From the NCBI GenBank assembly GCA_002315335.1, contig DCGW01000028.1:36616-58744 (forward strand): 22,129 nt of DNA, given 5' to 3'. This document shows positions 13,137 to 22,112 of the stretch, piece after piece. The stretch is from Firmicutes bacterium UBA1768. Lineage in GTDB: Bacteria; Bacillota; Clostridia; Peptostreptococcales; Anaerovoracaceae. A program made the position numbers and the translations under genes. The notes beneath the pieces were generated by a model that made no database searches, had not been told where the DNA came from, and worked only from the letters and a program-made list of their open reading frames with translations. How positions within the stretch are numbered: position 1 is the first letter of the stretch; each line of letters opens with the position of its first letter.

Positions 13137-14363
13137 ATGGAAAATACTTCAATACGACGAACGCCTCGACTGGTTCTTGGCGTAATAACACTTTTATTTG
13201 CCGGCATTATTTATGCATGGTCAATACTAAAATCACCACTCGCCGATGCCTTTGGTTGGACACCTGCAGACTTAGCCTTTAACTATACACTGACAATGTG
13301 CTTTTTCTGCATAGGGGGTCTTGTTTCTGGAATTATGGCTAAAAAAACAAGCCCAAGATTTCGACTTATACTCTCTGCAATCATGGTATTCCTTGGCTTC
13401 TTCATTACATCGCGACTCAGTGGCGCGAGTATTATCCCATTGTATCTCGCCTACGGTGTAATGAGCGGTCTTGGCATCGGAATTGTATATAATACAGTTA
13501 TCGCAACAACAAGTGCATGGTATCCGGACAAAAAAGGACTTTGCTCCGGATGGCTCTTTATGGGCTTCGGTTTTTCAACCCTTATTCTGGGAAAAATTGC
13601 CGGTAAGCTCATAGAAATCCCGTCGGTTGGCTGGAGAACAACCTTTGCTGGTCTCGGCATAGTTATCGCAATCGCGTTAGTAGTCTGTGCAATCCTTATC
13701 AAAGCACCGGGGCCTGACTTCAAGCCACCGGTATCAGATGCAAAAAAGGTTAAGGTTACTGACTCTGCACCGGCTGCCGAAAGCAAGGATTACACAACCG
13801 CAGAAATGCTAAGACGTGCTTCTTTCTGGAAGCTATTCATATTCTTCATTTTATTTGCAGCAATCGGCAGCACAGCAATCAGCTTTGCAAAGGACTACAT
13901 GGTTTCATTGGGTTCTACAAGCGACTTCGCCGTAACTATGGTCGGGGTTCTCTCCATATTCAACGGCCTCGGCAGACTGTTCTCCGGAGCCTTCTTCGAC
14001 AAGTTCGGCATAAGAAAGACTCAGTACATAACGAGTGCGGTTGCAATAGCGGCTTCTCTGATTTCACTCTTAGGGGTTCTTACAGGCTCGATGGCTTTAG
14101 GTATTATAGGCATTTCGCTCTGCGGCTTCTCTTACGGCTTCAGCCCTACTGTTTCGGCTGCAATAGTCGCTTCCTTCTACGGTTCAAAGCACTATGCCTT
14201 AAACCTCGGAGCAATCAACCTTATACTTATTCCTGCGTCCTTCACAGCAACCCTCGCAGGCTCCTTTGTTACTAAAACAGGCTCCTTCGCATCTTCCTTT
14301 GAAATGCTTTTAGCCTTCTCCATTGTAGGGCTTATCATCAACCTGTTTATTAAAAAGGCGTAA
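13137..14363 (+). CDS. MFS transporter, oxalate/formate antiporter (OFA) family
   Basis: This is a 408-residue carrier with twelve hydrophobic segments split by a charged central loop (about 190-228). The OFA signature is visible: LAGxIYAWS-like FAGIIYAWSILKSP (21-34), YGVMSGLGIGIVYNT (106-120) and WYPDKKGLCSG (128-138). The second half carries NGLGRLFSGAFFDKFG, the MFS loop motif. Family members exchange oxalate/formate or carry other small monocarboxylates such as lactate or pyruvate. Here the substrate is unknown, since no oxalate-degrading genes are near. AGGAGG lies 5 bases before the ATG. It has its own promoter and a good terminator, so it is monocistronic. Confidence 0.9.
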   Translation: MENTSIRRTPRLVLGVITLLFAGIIYAWSILKSPLADAFGWTPADLAFNYTLTMCFFCIGGLVSGIMAKKTSPRFRLILSAIMVFLGFFITSRLSGASIIPLYLAYGVMSGLGIGIVYNTVIATTSAWYPDKKGLCSGWLFMGFGFSTLILGKIAGKLIEIPSVGWRTTFAGLGIVIAIALVVCAILIKAPGPDFKPPVSDAKKVKVTDSAPAAESKDYTTAEMLRRASFWKLFIFFILFAAIGSTAISFAKDYMVSLGSTSDFAVTMVGVLSIFNGLGRLFSGAFFDKFGIRKTQYITSAVAIAASLISLLGVLTGSMALGIIGISLCGFSYGFSPTVSAAIVASFYGSKHYALNLGAINLILIPASFTATLAGSFVTKTGSFASSFEMLLAFSIVGLIINLFIKKA

Positions 14364-14392
14364 ATCAAACTATATTATTTAAAGTACTTCAG

Positions 14393-14424
14393 TCCCCCTT
14401 CTGTATTTCAGGAGGGGGATTTTT
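14393..14424 (+). terminator. Terminator of the MFS gene
   Basis: TCCCCCTTCTG and CAGGAGGGGGA form an 11-bp stem with one G-U pair and the loop TATTT, followed by TTTTT. It lies 29 bases after the stop codon. Confidence 0.9.
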
Positions 14425-14473
14425 CTATGGTTTTTAAACGATTTAAAATATTTCCCGCCTTCGCTTATTTGGT

Positions 14474-14502
14474 TTGAAAAAAATCTCAATATACTATATA
14501 AT
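14474..14502 (+). promoter_or_regulatory. Promoter of the beta-helix protein gene
   Basis: TTGAAA (14474-14479), 17 bp, TATAAT (14497-14502), 42 bp before the start codon. Confidence 0.75.
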
Positions 14503-14544
14503 CTACCTATAAACAAAATATATACAAGCATAGGGAGGGCAGCA

Positions 14545-17052
14545 ATGAACAGAAGAAAACTTTTATCAATTTTACTTTCATTAGCTATGGTCTTCAGCAT
14601 GACGACAGCATTTACGTTTTCGGTATATGCAGACGAGGCCAAAGACACAGCACAAAACCAGGACGCCATCGTCCCGTCCTATCAGGCATCTCAGATAGTG
14701 ACACCTGACAGTGTTATTATTAACGGCCAAAAGCTAAGTGTGGGACAATACTATAACGGTACGAGAACAACATATATCCGTCCCCTAAACAACTACGCCT
14801 ATTACAAAATGGACTTGTCAGGTAAGAAAAGGCTGGTGCTTCACGGACTGACACTGACCGGCACCGAGGTCAATAGTGCAATATCAGTTGGAAGTCAGAG
14901 CTCCGGCGCCAACACCCTGTACATAGATTTAGAGGGTGAGAGTAACCTTGGCATGGCAGAGGGCAATAAAGCAGCAACTATTGATGCAGGAAGCTGCAGC
15001 CTTGTCATCTCAGCAAAGAACAACAATTCCGCTCTCAAGCTCAAATCAAATAATGGGACTTATGAAATAGCTGAAAAAGACATCGAAGAGGAAGAAATCG
15101 AAGAGGAAGAAGTGCCGGCTGAGGAAGAGGCTCCTCTGCTTCTCGGAGCCCCACTCGGAACCGAACAGGACTCCCTGGAGGATGTAATTGAACCTACCCA
15201 CTGCATCTCAGCAGGCAGCTTCACCCTGTCAGGTGGTAAAGTAAAAATAATGGCAGGTACAGGCTATTACAAATCTTCTGACATCAGCGATTACACAGGT
15301 GACTCAGCAATAATTACTTCTAAGGGCGATGTAATAATCTCCGGAGGAAGCCTTGACATAGTGAGTGCTGCAGTAGGAATAAACTCAGCAGCCTGCGTAT
15401 ACTTTACCGGAGGAGACACAACCATCGGGCAGACTGGCTACAACATTTCAGGAATAGGAGTATATTCACCAAACGAGTCTATCATAATTAACGGCGGCAA
15501 TCTTACAATAAACAATGCTGGCAAGTACGGTCTCAAAGCCGATAATTCCATATTTGTAAAAAAAGGGCAGGTTTCAATCTCTAACGTTGGAAACTCAGCC
15601 ATCTCCACCAGTAAGAATAATATTAGCTTAACCGGCGGGGACGTAATTATATACGGTGTGAATAATGGAATAAACACAGGAAACGGAAATATTATCTTCG
15701 GTGGAAGCAACGTTTCTCTTACTAACATCAAAGGAGATGCAGTTTATGCTTTCAAAGACTATAACGTCATGAATGGCGGAGGCAACATTTGCATTACCGG
15801 CGGAAACATCTCAATCGGAGATGCTACAAAATCAACGCCAGATGTAAAATATCAGTCGCTTATATCAGAAGGTTCAACCACTATTTCAGGAGGAAGCCTT
15901 ACAATTAAAAATGTAAATTTACAAGGCATGACGTCTAATGGAGGCATTACAATCAACGGCGGATCAATAACAATAGACGGTGCATATAAAGGAATTGATT
16001 TGCCTGAAAGCTTTGAAATGAACGGCGGAAGCCTTACAATTTCCAACATCGATTATTCTGGAATTGAAGCTTATAACAGATTGAACGCTGATAAGGGAAA
16101 AATCAGCTTAAACGGCGGCACCTTTACCATGGAAAATATCGGCTCCTATGGAATTAAGTCATCAAGTACAATAGACATCAAAGGCACTACCCTTTCTATG
16201 AAGAATATCGGCGAGGAGGGCCTCAAAGCTTCCAATAACATTTCCATTGACAGTTCAAACTTCAATATGGAAAAAATTGGTAAAAGCGCCTTAACAACAC
16301 CAACAAACATTACGATAAAAGACTCAAGCTTAGCATTAAATACTATAGGTAATCACGGAATACTGGCAACAAACAATATTGACATCAATAGCTCCGACTT
16401 GACCCTTAAGAGCATTAACAAGGACCCAGCACTTCGTCTGGCAGCAATATATGCTATTGGCGGCAGCACCACCATCAAGGACACAACAATTACAGTAGAT
16501 GATGCTTTTGATGCAATAGTATCAAACCTCGATATTTCAGTTGAAAACACCAGGCTTTCCTTTGACAACCTCGACAATTGCGGTATACTCTCAAACTCAC
16601 CGGTAAAAATCAACAATTCAAGCTTGAACATAGCCAAAACACAGCATGGAATTTACAGCCTAAAAAACGTTGATTTTTCAAACTCTGAAGGCAGCATTAC
16701 CGCGTTCCTATATGGAATATACGGCGGCGCCGGTGTTGATATTAAAGACAGCGACCTCGAGGTTGTATCCACCTGTGAAGACACAAATTACAAGGCCTTT
16801 ACCCCAACAGTAACTGTTTCCGGCACTCCTGCAGTTTATGCCGGTACCTCTAAGTACAATGCAAAGAGAGTTGCTGCCGACACAGAGCTTGGAACATACA
16901 AGTACGTTCACATTTACAAGAATTCAAACGTAGTCCTCACCAGAATTTCCACAGCAATTACAGATCTATTCACTGCCATATTCGGCACAGATTCAAAGCT
17001 GTTCGGCAATTCACCCCTGTGGAAAACCCTTCTGAACATTATTAATAAATAG
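14545..17052 (+). CDS. Large secreted beta-helix repeat protein
   Basis: This is an 835-residue exported protein. Residues 1-29 are a signal peptide (MNRRK, a long hydrophobic run, cleavage after VYA). A 30-175 region starts the beta-strand pattern. Residues 178-195 are a Glu-rich linker, built partly by a 15-bp tandem duplication (15082-15111). From about 220 to 770 it is a long series of units of about 20-23 residues of the form ISGGSLTI-x-N-x(4)-GI-x-A/S, as in right-handed parallel beta-helices such as the Cthe_2159-type carbohydrate-binding proteins. There is no enzyme motif, sortase signal or SLH domain. The C-terminal 40 residues are amphipathic. GGAGG lies 6 bases before the ATG. Adhesion or polysaccharide binding is likely but unproven. 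Confidence 0.85.
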   Translation: MNRRKLLSILLSLAMVFSMTTAFTFSVYADEAKDTAQNQDAIVPSYQASQIVTPDSVIINGQKLSVGQYYNGTRTTYIRPLNNYAYYKMDLSGKKRLVLHGLTLTGTEVNSAISVGSQSSGANTLYIDLEGESNLGMAEGNKAATIDAGSCSLVISAKNNNSALKLKSNNGTYEIAEKDIEEEEIEEEEVPAEEEAPLLLGAPLGTEQDSLEDVIEPTHCISAGSFTLSGGKVKIMAGTGYYKSSDISDYTGDSAIITSKGDVIISGGSLDIVSAAVGINSAACVYFTGGDTTIGQTGYNISGIGVYSPNESIIINGGNLTINNAGKYGLKADNSIFVKKGQVSISNVGNSAISTSKNNISLTGGDVIIYGVNNGINTGNGNIIFGGSNVSLTNIKGDAVYAFKDYNVMNGGGNICITGGNISIGDATKSTPDVKYQSLISEGSTTISGGSLTIKNVNLQGMTSNGGITINGGSITIDGAYKGIDLPESFEMNGGSLTISNIDYSGIEAYNRLNADKGKISLNGGTFTMENIGSYGIKSSSTIDIKGTTLSMKNIGEEGLKASNNISIDSSNFNMEKIGKSALTTPTNITIKDSSLALNTIGNHGILATNNIDINSSDLTLKSINKDPALRLAAIYAIGGSTTIKDTTITVDDAFDAIVSNLDISVENTRLSFDNLDNCGILSNSPVKINNSSLNIAKTQHGIYSLKNVDFSNSEGSITAFLYGIYGGAGVDIKDSDLEVVSTCEDTNYKAFTPTVTVSGTPAVYAGTSKYNAKRVAADTELGTYKYVHIYKNSNVVLTRISTAITDLFTAIFGTDSKLFGNSPLWKTLLNIINK
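15082..15111 (+). repeat. 15-bp perfect tandem duplication in the Glu-rich linker
   Basis: ATCGAAGAGGAAGAA occurs twice back to back (15082-15096 and 15097-15111), coding IEEEE twice. The lack of any synonymous change suggests recent slippage. Confidence 0.85.
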
Positions 17053-17059
17053 CGTTTAC

Positions 17060-17100
17060 AAAAGGAGCTATCGCAGCAAAACTGCGGCAGCTCCTTTTTT
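17060..17100. terminator. Terminator of the beta-helix gene
   Basis: AAAAGGAGCT and AGCTCCTTTT form the outer stem. CGCAG and CTGCG extend it after a one-base-pair mismatch, with CAAAA as loop. The plus strand ends in TTTTTT. The A-run on the other side could also stop minus-strand transcripts. Confidence 0.88.
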
Positions 17101-17118
17101 CATATTATTCCACAAAAC

Positions 17119-17142
17119 ACGACCTCGCTCACGCGAGGCCGT
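17119..17142. terminator. Hairpin terminator between convergent genes
   Basis: CCTCGC-TCAC-GCGAGG with ACG/CGT extending past one mismatch. The plus strand is followed by AATTTTTT, the minus strand by GTTTTG. It lies 10 bases beyond the stop of the minus-strand CotH gene and probably ends that operon. Confidence 0.7.
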
Positions 17143-17152
17143 AATTTTTTCG

Positions 17153-19138
17153 CTATTCACATTTGCAGTATCTCAGCATTATAGCAGCAACCTCTGCTCT
17201 GCTTGCACCATCCGCAGGTCGAATTGTATTATCTTCATAGCCTGCGAGCAGTCCCTCATTAATTGCCCACTGCATCGCTGACAGCGAATAATCCTTAACC
17301 TCGCCACCATCCTCAAATGCATAGATTGTGTTAATATCAACCAATGGTGAACCCGCACTTCTGTACAGCATAGTCACAAGCTCCTGTCGGCTGATACTCC
17401 TCTCCGGCCTGAAGGTCTCGTTGGAATAACCGGTTACTATACCCTTTCCGACAGCCCAGTTCACAGCCTTATATGCCCAATGGCTATTATCTATGTCAGA
17501 GAAAATCGCCGCAAAGCCGTCTGTTTTCTTGTCTCCGATATTGTAGAGAACCTGAGCAACCTGCGCCCTTGTCATTACCTCATTCGGATTAAACCTGGCA
17601 GCGCTGACTCCCTTCATCAGGCCAGTTCTGTAGGCCTCTTCTACTATATCGTAATACCATGCAGCAGGAGCCACATCATCAAAGGACTTGGTTCCGTCTT
17701 CGTTCCACCTTGATATCTCCGAATACAGCCATTTATTCCTTTCCGCAACAAAGCTCCTTATTACCTCGCAGGATTCATCAAAGTTTGAATAATTCCATAC
17801 CTCAGCGTCGGCACTTGTAGACTGTGCCAATACGTTCTTATAGTAATCTATGGAGCGAAGCGCAGTATCATTATCATATGAAGCAGGTCCAAGGAAAACA
17901 TTGTTAATCAGCGGATAAACCTTATTAATATACATATCCTTTACTATGTTTCTGAACTCCGCGTTTTTCAAAAGCTGCTCACCTATACCATAGGTCCCTG
18001 TATATAAGTCCTTAGGATTTCCTGTTCTCACCTTATCGTAATTCATCGCAAGTCCAAAGGTTGAGTCGTAGTCCCAGACAGGACCCAGCTTCAGCACACC
18101 GTCATCCTTATCAAGGGAAATGAATGACGAAGAAATAAATCCGTCGTTGTTCTTTGAAAGCTCGTTAATAATATAACACTGAGCAGCTGTTTCGAGGTCT
18201 ATGTAATCGCTGAGCTTTGCCTCTGCCGCCTCGCCTTCCTCTTTTGCATCGGTGTTTACAAGTCTGTCAAAGGAGCCGCCCTCGTACAGAGCATCCTCAA
18301 ATGCCTGATATTTTGAAGCAATAAAATCCATTTCCTCCATACTGCAGCACTCAGGAGACTTGACCACAAGGTTGTAGCCTCTGCTCGTAGTAAAGTAGGA
18401 AATTTCCTCTGCCGCCCTTTCAGCATAATCAATTTCAAGAAGATAGCCGCCGCTGTAGTTTTCAGGATTTTTCATTCCAACGCAATAGTGGTAGGTTGCT
18501 CCGTTAGCGGTCTTTCCAACCTTGACATCAAGGTCGGTCAGGTCAACGTCAGGATTTGCCTCCTCATTTTCGGCTTCAAGGTCGTTTATCTCCAGCCTGC
18601 CGCTGCCTATCATAACCTTCTCACAGAGCATGTAAAGTCCGCGATATTCTCCATCATAATACAGATTTACCATCTTATACTCGATAGGATTTTTCATTCC
18701 TATCGCAGCCGCCAAATCAAAGGCAAGCATATTTCTCATATTTGAATGGTCATAGTAATTTGCTAACAGAATCCAGGTTTTGCTCTTATTAGCCTCATCC
18801 CCGGTCGAGAGCAGGTCTGTTTTTTCGGAAAGCTTTATCTGATACGGCTTTTTCTCACCCTTCCAGGATGATTCGCCGCGGCCTTTAATCTGGGTTGCTT
18901 CTCCCTCAAATATTATTACGCCTTTCTCATCGTAGAGCTTTATGCTTCCCTTAGCCTTGTTGGTCTTGTCAGGGCTTGCTTCAACCCAGGCTCTTCCCTT
19001 TTCCACAGGGTCTTCACTCGTAATGTATAGCGACCCCACTCCCTTTTCATTGTCGGAAGCGAATGTAACTACAGCCGAGCACAGAACCAAAGCCGCAATT
19101 ATTGCTGACATTACAAGAAACCTTGTTCTAAACTTCAT
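17153..19138 (-). CDS. CotH-kinase domain surface protein with three SLH domains
   Basis: This is a 661-residue exported protein. Residues 1-28 form a signal peptide. About 40-475 is a CotH kinase domain (PF08757), a protein kinase-like fold first known from spore coats: QIKGRGESSW (83-92), KKPYQIKL (96-103) with the ATP-binding Lys region, and PVWDYDSTFG (353-362) with the metal-binding Asp pair. Three S-layer homology domains follow (485-535, 545-595, 607-658), which bind pyruvylated wall polymer, so it is displayed on the cell surface. The ATG at 19136-19138 is chosen for GGAGG 7 bases upstream; it overlaps the transporter gene before it by 11 bases. The three Cys at 264, 265 and 321 are probably not functional markers. 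The kinase substrate outside the cell is unknown. Confidence 0.93.
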   Translation of the reverse strand: MKFRTRFLVMSAIIAALVLCSAVVTFASDNEKGVGSLYITSEDPVEKGRAWVEASPDKTNKAKGSIKLYDEKGVIIFEGEATQIKGRGESSWKGEKKPYQIKLSEKTDLLSTGDEANKSKTWILLANYYDHSNMRNMLAFDLAAAIGMKNPIEYKMVNLYYDGEYRGLYMLCEKVMIGSGRLEINDLEAENEEANPDVDLTDLDVKVGKTANGATYHYCVGMKNPENYSGGYLLEIDYAERAAEEISYFTTSRGYNLVVKSPECCSMEEMDFIASKYQAFEDALYEGGSFDRLVNTDAKEEGEAAEAKLSDYIDLETAAQCYIINELSKNNDGFISSSFISLDKDDGVLKLGPVWDYDSTFGLAMNYDKVRTGNPKDLYTGTYGIGEQLLKNAEFRNIVKDMYINKVYPLINNVFLGPASYDNDTALRSIDYYKNVLAQSTSADAEVWNYSNFDESCEVIRSFVAERNKWLYSEISRWNEDGTKSFDDVAPAAWYYDIVEEAYRTGLMKGVSAARFNPNEVMTRAQVAQVLYNIGDKKTDGFAAIFSDIDNSHWAYKAVNWAVGKGIVTGYSNETFRPERSISRQELVTMLYRSAGSPLVDINTIYAFEDGGEVKDYSLSAMQWAINEGLLAGYEDNTIRPADGASRAEVAAIMLRYCKCE

Positions 19139-19847
19139 AGTCTTTCCTCCATCCGTTCTCTTTTTCGCTGATTCTCCTTGCAATATATACCGCAGGTGTG
19201 TCCAGCAGAGTTGCAGCAATATAAATAATATAGGTTGCCGCAATTATTGTAACTAATGTATTAATATCATATCTTCCCGCAAAAGCCAACACATTAAAAA
19301 GTACCGCATTTAAAAACTGGGAAATCAGGGTTGAGCCGTTATTTCTCAGCCAAAGCATGCTGCGGCGGTCCCCAAACCGTTTTTCCGTAAACGCCCACCA
19401 CTTATGATAGAGGACTATGTCGATTTTCTGCACAACCGCGTATACTATAAATCCTGCTATCACTATCCTCGGTGTATTAGAAAACAGAACCTTAAATGAG
19501 TCAAAGGCCCAGTCGTTTGCCGAAGGAAGGTAGAGCAGCCACAGCTGAGATACTATTATGAACAGCAGCGAAACACCTATGCCGACATTTACCGCCTGGT
19601 TGGCCCTGTCTCGTCCCTCGTTTTCGCTCAAAATGTCAGTTACAAGAAAGGTCGATGCAAACATAACATTACCGAGGGTCTGCTCCATCCCGAAAGCGTC
19701 TACAAGCAGCATAACCTCAATATTCGCAAGGACTGTAGCTGCTGCCACAAAGGCGATAAGCCCCCTATCCTTGAAAAAGCGGTAAAACAGCACCACTCCG
19801 CCGTATACTATTATTAAATTGAGTATAAGTAAAACTTCATTTCTCAT
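19128..19847 (-). CDS. Queuosine precursor transporter (QPTR/YhhQ family)
   Basis: This 239-residue membrane protein of about six to seven helices belongs to the Vut_1/YhhQ family (PF02592), which imports preQ0/preQ1 or queuine for tRNA queuosine synthesis. Diagnostic stretches are TFLVTDILSENEG (DxLSE motif), an AFxVY-like helix GFIVYAVVQKIDI, and LWLRNNGSTLISQFLNAVLF, which is the family's best-conserved segment. The ATG at 19845-19847 has no clear SD; a 17-codon ORF with an ideal SD overlaps it and may deliver ribosomes. The gene lies 67 bases after thiI, another tRNA-modification gene, and overlaps the CotH gene by 11 bases. Confidence 0.9.
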   Translation of the reverse strand: MRNEVLLILNLIIVYGGVVLFYRFFKDRGLIAFVAAATVLANIEVMLLVDAFGMEQTLGNVMFASTFLVTDILSENEGRDRANQAVNVGIGVSLLFIIVSQLWLLYLPSANDWAFDSFKVLFSNTPRIVIAGFIVYAVVQKIDIVLYHKWWAFTEKRFGDRRSMLWLRNNGSTLISQFLNAVLFNVLAFAGRYDINTLVTIIAATYIIYIAATLLDTPAVYIARRISEKENGWRKDYEV

Positions 19848-19890
19848 AAATAATACCAATATCAAATTGCTGACTAATCAAGGTCGTCAT
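19837..19890 (-). CDS. Possible 17-codon upstream ORF coupled to the queuosine transporter
   Basis: On the minus strand AGGAG sits 7 bases before an ATG at 19888-19890, opening a 17-residue frame, MTTLISQQFDIGIIYEK, that stops at 19837-19839. The stop lies 8 bases inside the transporter gene, whose own ATG lacks an SD. The layout fits translational coupling. Another ATG 4 bases earlier opens only MNDDLD. Without comparison to relatives it could be chance. Confidence 0.3.
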   Translation of the reverse strand: MTTLISQQFDIGIIYEK

Positions 19891-19914
19891 TCATATACTC
19901 CTGTAGAGGTATAT

Positions 19915-21108
19915 TTATTCCGGATTTATCACGTAAACCTCTTCTGTATCGAAGGCTGATTTTATCAAACCCTCCACATCGAGGCTTTCTTCCGACAGCT
20001 TTATGCTCTCAAGCTTAGGCTTTGTGCTCGGGTGCTTCGGCAGAAATACAGTACAGCAGTCCTCATAAGGCTGGATGGAGGTTTCAAAGGTTCCTATTTT
20101 CTGGGCTATCTCCATAATATCAACCTTGTCCATCGCGATTAAAGGCCTCATTACGGGCAGCTCAACCGCGTTATCCGTTACCACAAGTCCCTGAACGGTC
20201 TGGCTGGCAACCTGTCCGATATTTTCTCCGGTGATAAGCACATCCGCCTTAACATCGTTTGCCATTCGCTCTGCTATTTTCATCATAAAACGCCTTGAAA
20301 GAATAGTCATCTGCTCCTCAGGGCAGTTTTCATTTATTGCCTGCTGGATTTCAAGGAGGTTAATGCAGTGAACCTTGATTCTACCGCAGTAGCCCGCAAG
20401 TATTTTTGTCAGGTCAAGTACCTTTTCCTTAGCTCTGTCAGACGTGAACGGGTAAGAATGGAAGTGAATTGCTTCAATATTCATTCCTCGCTTTGCCATC
20501 ATCCACGAAGCAACAGGACTGTCTATTCCGCCCGAAAGCAGGACGAGCCCCTTACCATTGGTTCCGAGAGGAAGACCTCCGAAGCCGGCAAGCCTGTCAT
20601 GGTAAATATATGTTTTGTCACGCCTTACATCCATAAATAGAATGCAGTCAGGATCGTGCACATTAACTGTGAGCGGGTAATCAGGGTCGTCGTTGCAGCC
20701 CTTCAGGCACGAAGCTCCCGCTTTTCTTGCAATTTCAGGAGAAATGATAGGAAATTGCTTGTTGCTCCTCTTCGCTTCCACCTTGAAGGTTCTGATAACC
20801 TGCTTTGCTCTCGCCTCACGCATATATTCAGCTGCATCAGGGAATATGGTTTCAGGATCAGACTCTACCTCAGCCGCTATGGAAACTGTTGCAACACCGA
20901 AAACCTTTGCTACCTCTAAGGCCATTTCTTCGAGACGTGCTTCTTCGGTGGTAGAGGCAAATACAACTCCCTCGTACCTCCAGACAGAGGCCTCCGCAAA
21001 GCCCTTGATTGCCTTTCTTATTCTCTCCATGAGTACGCGTTCAAAATAGGGTTTGTTCATTCCCTTCAGAGCTATCTCCCCATATTTTATGATTAAAACC
21101 TTTCTCAT
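19915..21108 (-). CDS. thiI: tRNA 4-thiouridine synthase ThiI (no rhodanese domain)
   Basis: This is a 397-residue enzyme that adenylates and thiolates U8 of tRNA and can take part in thiazole sulfur transfer. The order is an N-terminal ferredoxin-like domain (KYGEIALKGMNKPYFE, 8-23), the THUMP domain (to about 170) and the PP-loop ATPase with SGGIDS (192-197), followed by ITGENIGQVASQT (292-304) and the YEDCCTVFLPKHP end motif (348-360). It lacks the C-terminal rhodanese domain of the E. coli enzyme, as in Bacillus, where a dedicated NifS-type desulfurase supplies sulfur. That desulfurase gene lies directly upstream, with a 4-base ATGA overlap. AGAGGT serves as SD. Confidence 0.97.
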   Translation of the reverse strand: MRKVLIIKYGEIALKGMNKPYFERVLMERIRKAIKGFAEASVWRYEGVVFASTTEEARLEEMALEVAKVFGVATVSIAAEVESDPETIFPDAAEYMREARAKQVIRTFKVEAKRSNKQFPIISPEIARKAGASCLKGCNDDPDYPLTVNVHDPDCILFMDVRRDKTYIYHDRLAGFGGLPLGTNGKGLVLLSGGIDSPVASWMMAKRGMNIEAIHFHSYPFTSDRAKEKVLDLTKILAGYCGRIKVHCINLLEIQQAINENCPEEQMTILSRRFMMKIAERMANDVKADVLITGENIGQVASQTVQGLVVTDNAVELPVMRPLIAMDKVDIMEIAQKIGTFETSIQPYEDCCTVFLPKHPSTKPKLESIKLSEESLDVEGLIKSAFDTEEVYVINPE

Positions 21109-22112
21109 TTCTTACCTCTGTATTTTGTAATCTTTCTTATGTCGGCAACAGATTTTTTAAGACAATCGACAGCATATTCCATTTCTTCAATAGTATTAAA
21201 CTGCGAAAGGCTGAACCTGATTGCTCCCTCTATCAGCTCGTCGGAGAGCCCAATAGCCTTAAGCACATGGCTCTGACCCTTCTTGTTTGAAGCACAGGCC
21301 GAGCCCGTAGAAACATAGATTCCCTTCTGCTCGAGCATATGGAGCAGGACCTCGCCCCTGACTCCTGGAAAGCTGATGTTCAGCACAGAAGCTGCACAGC
21401 GTTCATCCTCAAAGCTGTTTACCTTAATATCATCTATTTCAGCCTTAATTCCATCAAGCAGGTGCTGTCTTATAGCTCTCATGTACGTTATTTTTTTATC
21501 AAAGTCTGTATAAGCCAGCTCCGCAGCCACTCCGAAGCCTGCAATACCGGGAACATTTTCGGTGCCGGACCTCAGACCCCTCTCCTGACCGCCGCCTGTG
21601 ACTGGTGTCCTCAGGTTTACTCCCCTTCTGACATAAAGCGCGCCCATTCCCTTAGGCCCATGGATTTTGTGTGCGGAAACCGAAATAAGGTCAGCCGCCT
21701 GAGCCTCCTTCATGTCAATTTTGCCGAAGGACTGTACTGCGTCAACGTGAAACAGCAGCTTTTCCCTGTCCTTTAAGATTTCTCCTATTTCCTTCAGGGG
21801 CTCTATGGTTCCGAGCTCATTGTTCACATGCATAACCGAAACCAGGACCACATCGTCACTCAGCTCCGATTTCAGCTGGTCGGTGTTGACAAGACCCATC
21901 TCGTCCACTTCGAGCAGCACTGTTTCAAAGCCCTCCTGCTCCAACGCCTTGTAGGTCTCCAATATTGCCGGATGCTCAATTGAGGTGGTTATTATTTTCT
22001 TACCCGTTCTTTGCAGTGCCCTCGCTCCGCCGTATACAGCTATGTTGTCGGCTTCTGTTCCGCTTCCCGTAAAATAAAGGTCTGCTGGAGAAATCGACAG
22101 TGCGCCTGCCAC
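21105..22112 (-). CDS. Cysteine desulfurase (NifS/IscS family), N-terminus missing
   Basis: The 335 visible residues lack about 45-50 of the usual 380. They begin inside the family at VAGALSISPADLYFTGSGTEADN. Present are HVDAVQSFGK (122-131, PLP-binding Asp and Gln), SAHKIHGPKG with the Schiff-base Lys149, and the mobile loop STGSACAS with catalytic Cys273. The enzyme moves sulfur from cysteine to a carrier; next to thiI, the likely acceptor is ThiI. The codon just before GTG 22110-22112 is an in-frame TAG, so the usual N-terminal part cannot join directly; see the finding on the right edge. Coupled to thiI by ATGA. Confidence 0.93.
   Translation of the reverse strand: MAGALSISPADLYFTGSGTEADNIAVYGGARALQRTGKKIITTSIEHPAILETYKALEQEGFETVLLEVDEMGLVNTDQLKSELSDDVVLVSVMHVNNELGTIEPLKEIGEILKDREKLLFHVDAVQSFGKIDMKEAQAADLISVSAHKIHGPKGMGALYVRRGVNLRTPVTGGGQERGLRSGTENVPGIAGFGVAAELAYTDFDKKITYMRAIRQHLLDGIKAEIDDIKVNSFEDERCAASVLNISFPGVRGEVLLHMLEQKGIYVSTGSACASNKKGQSHVLKAIGLSDELIEGAIRFSLSQFNTIEEMEYAVDCLKKSVADIRKITKYRGKK

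Noticed and set aside
17153..19243. CotH protein starting upstream at 19243
   Set aside because: The added 35 residues lie inside the transporter gene, and the ATG at 19136-19138 has GGAGG at 7 bases and opens a clear signal peptide.
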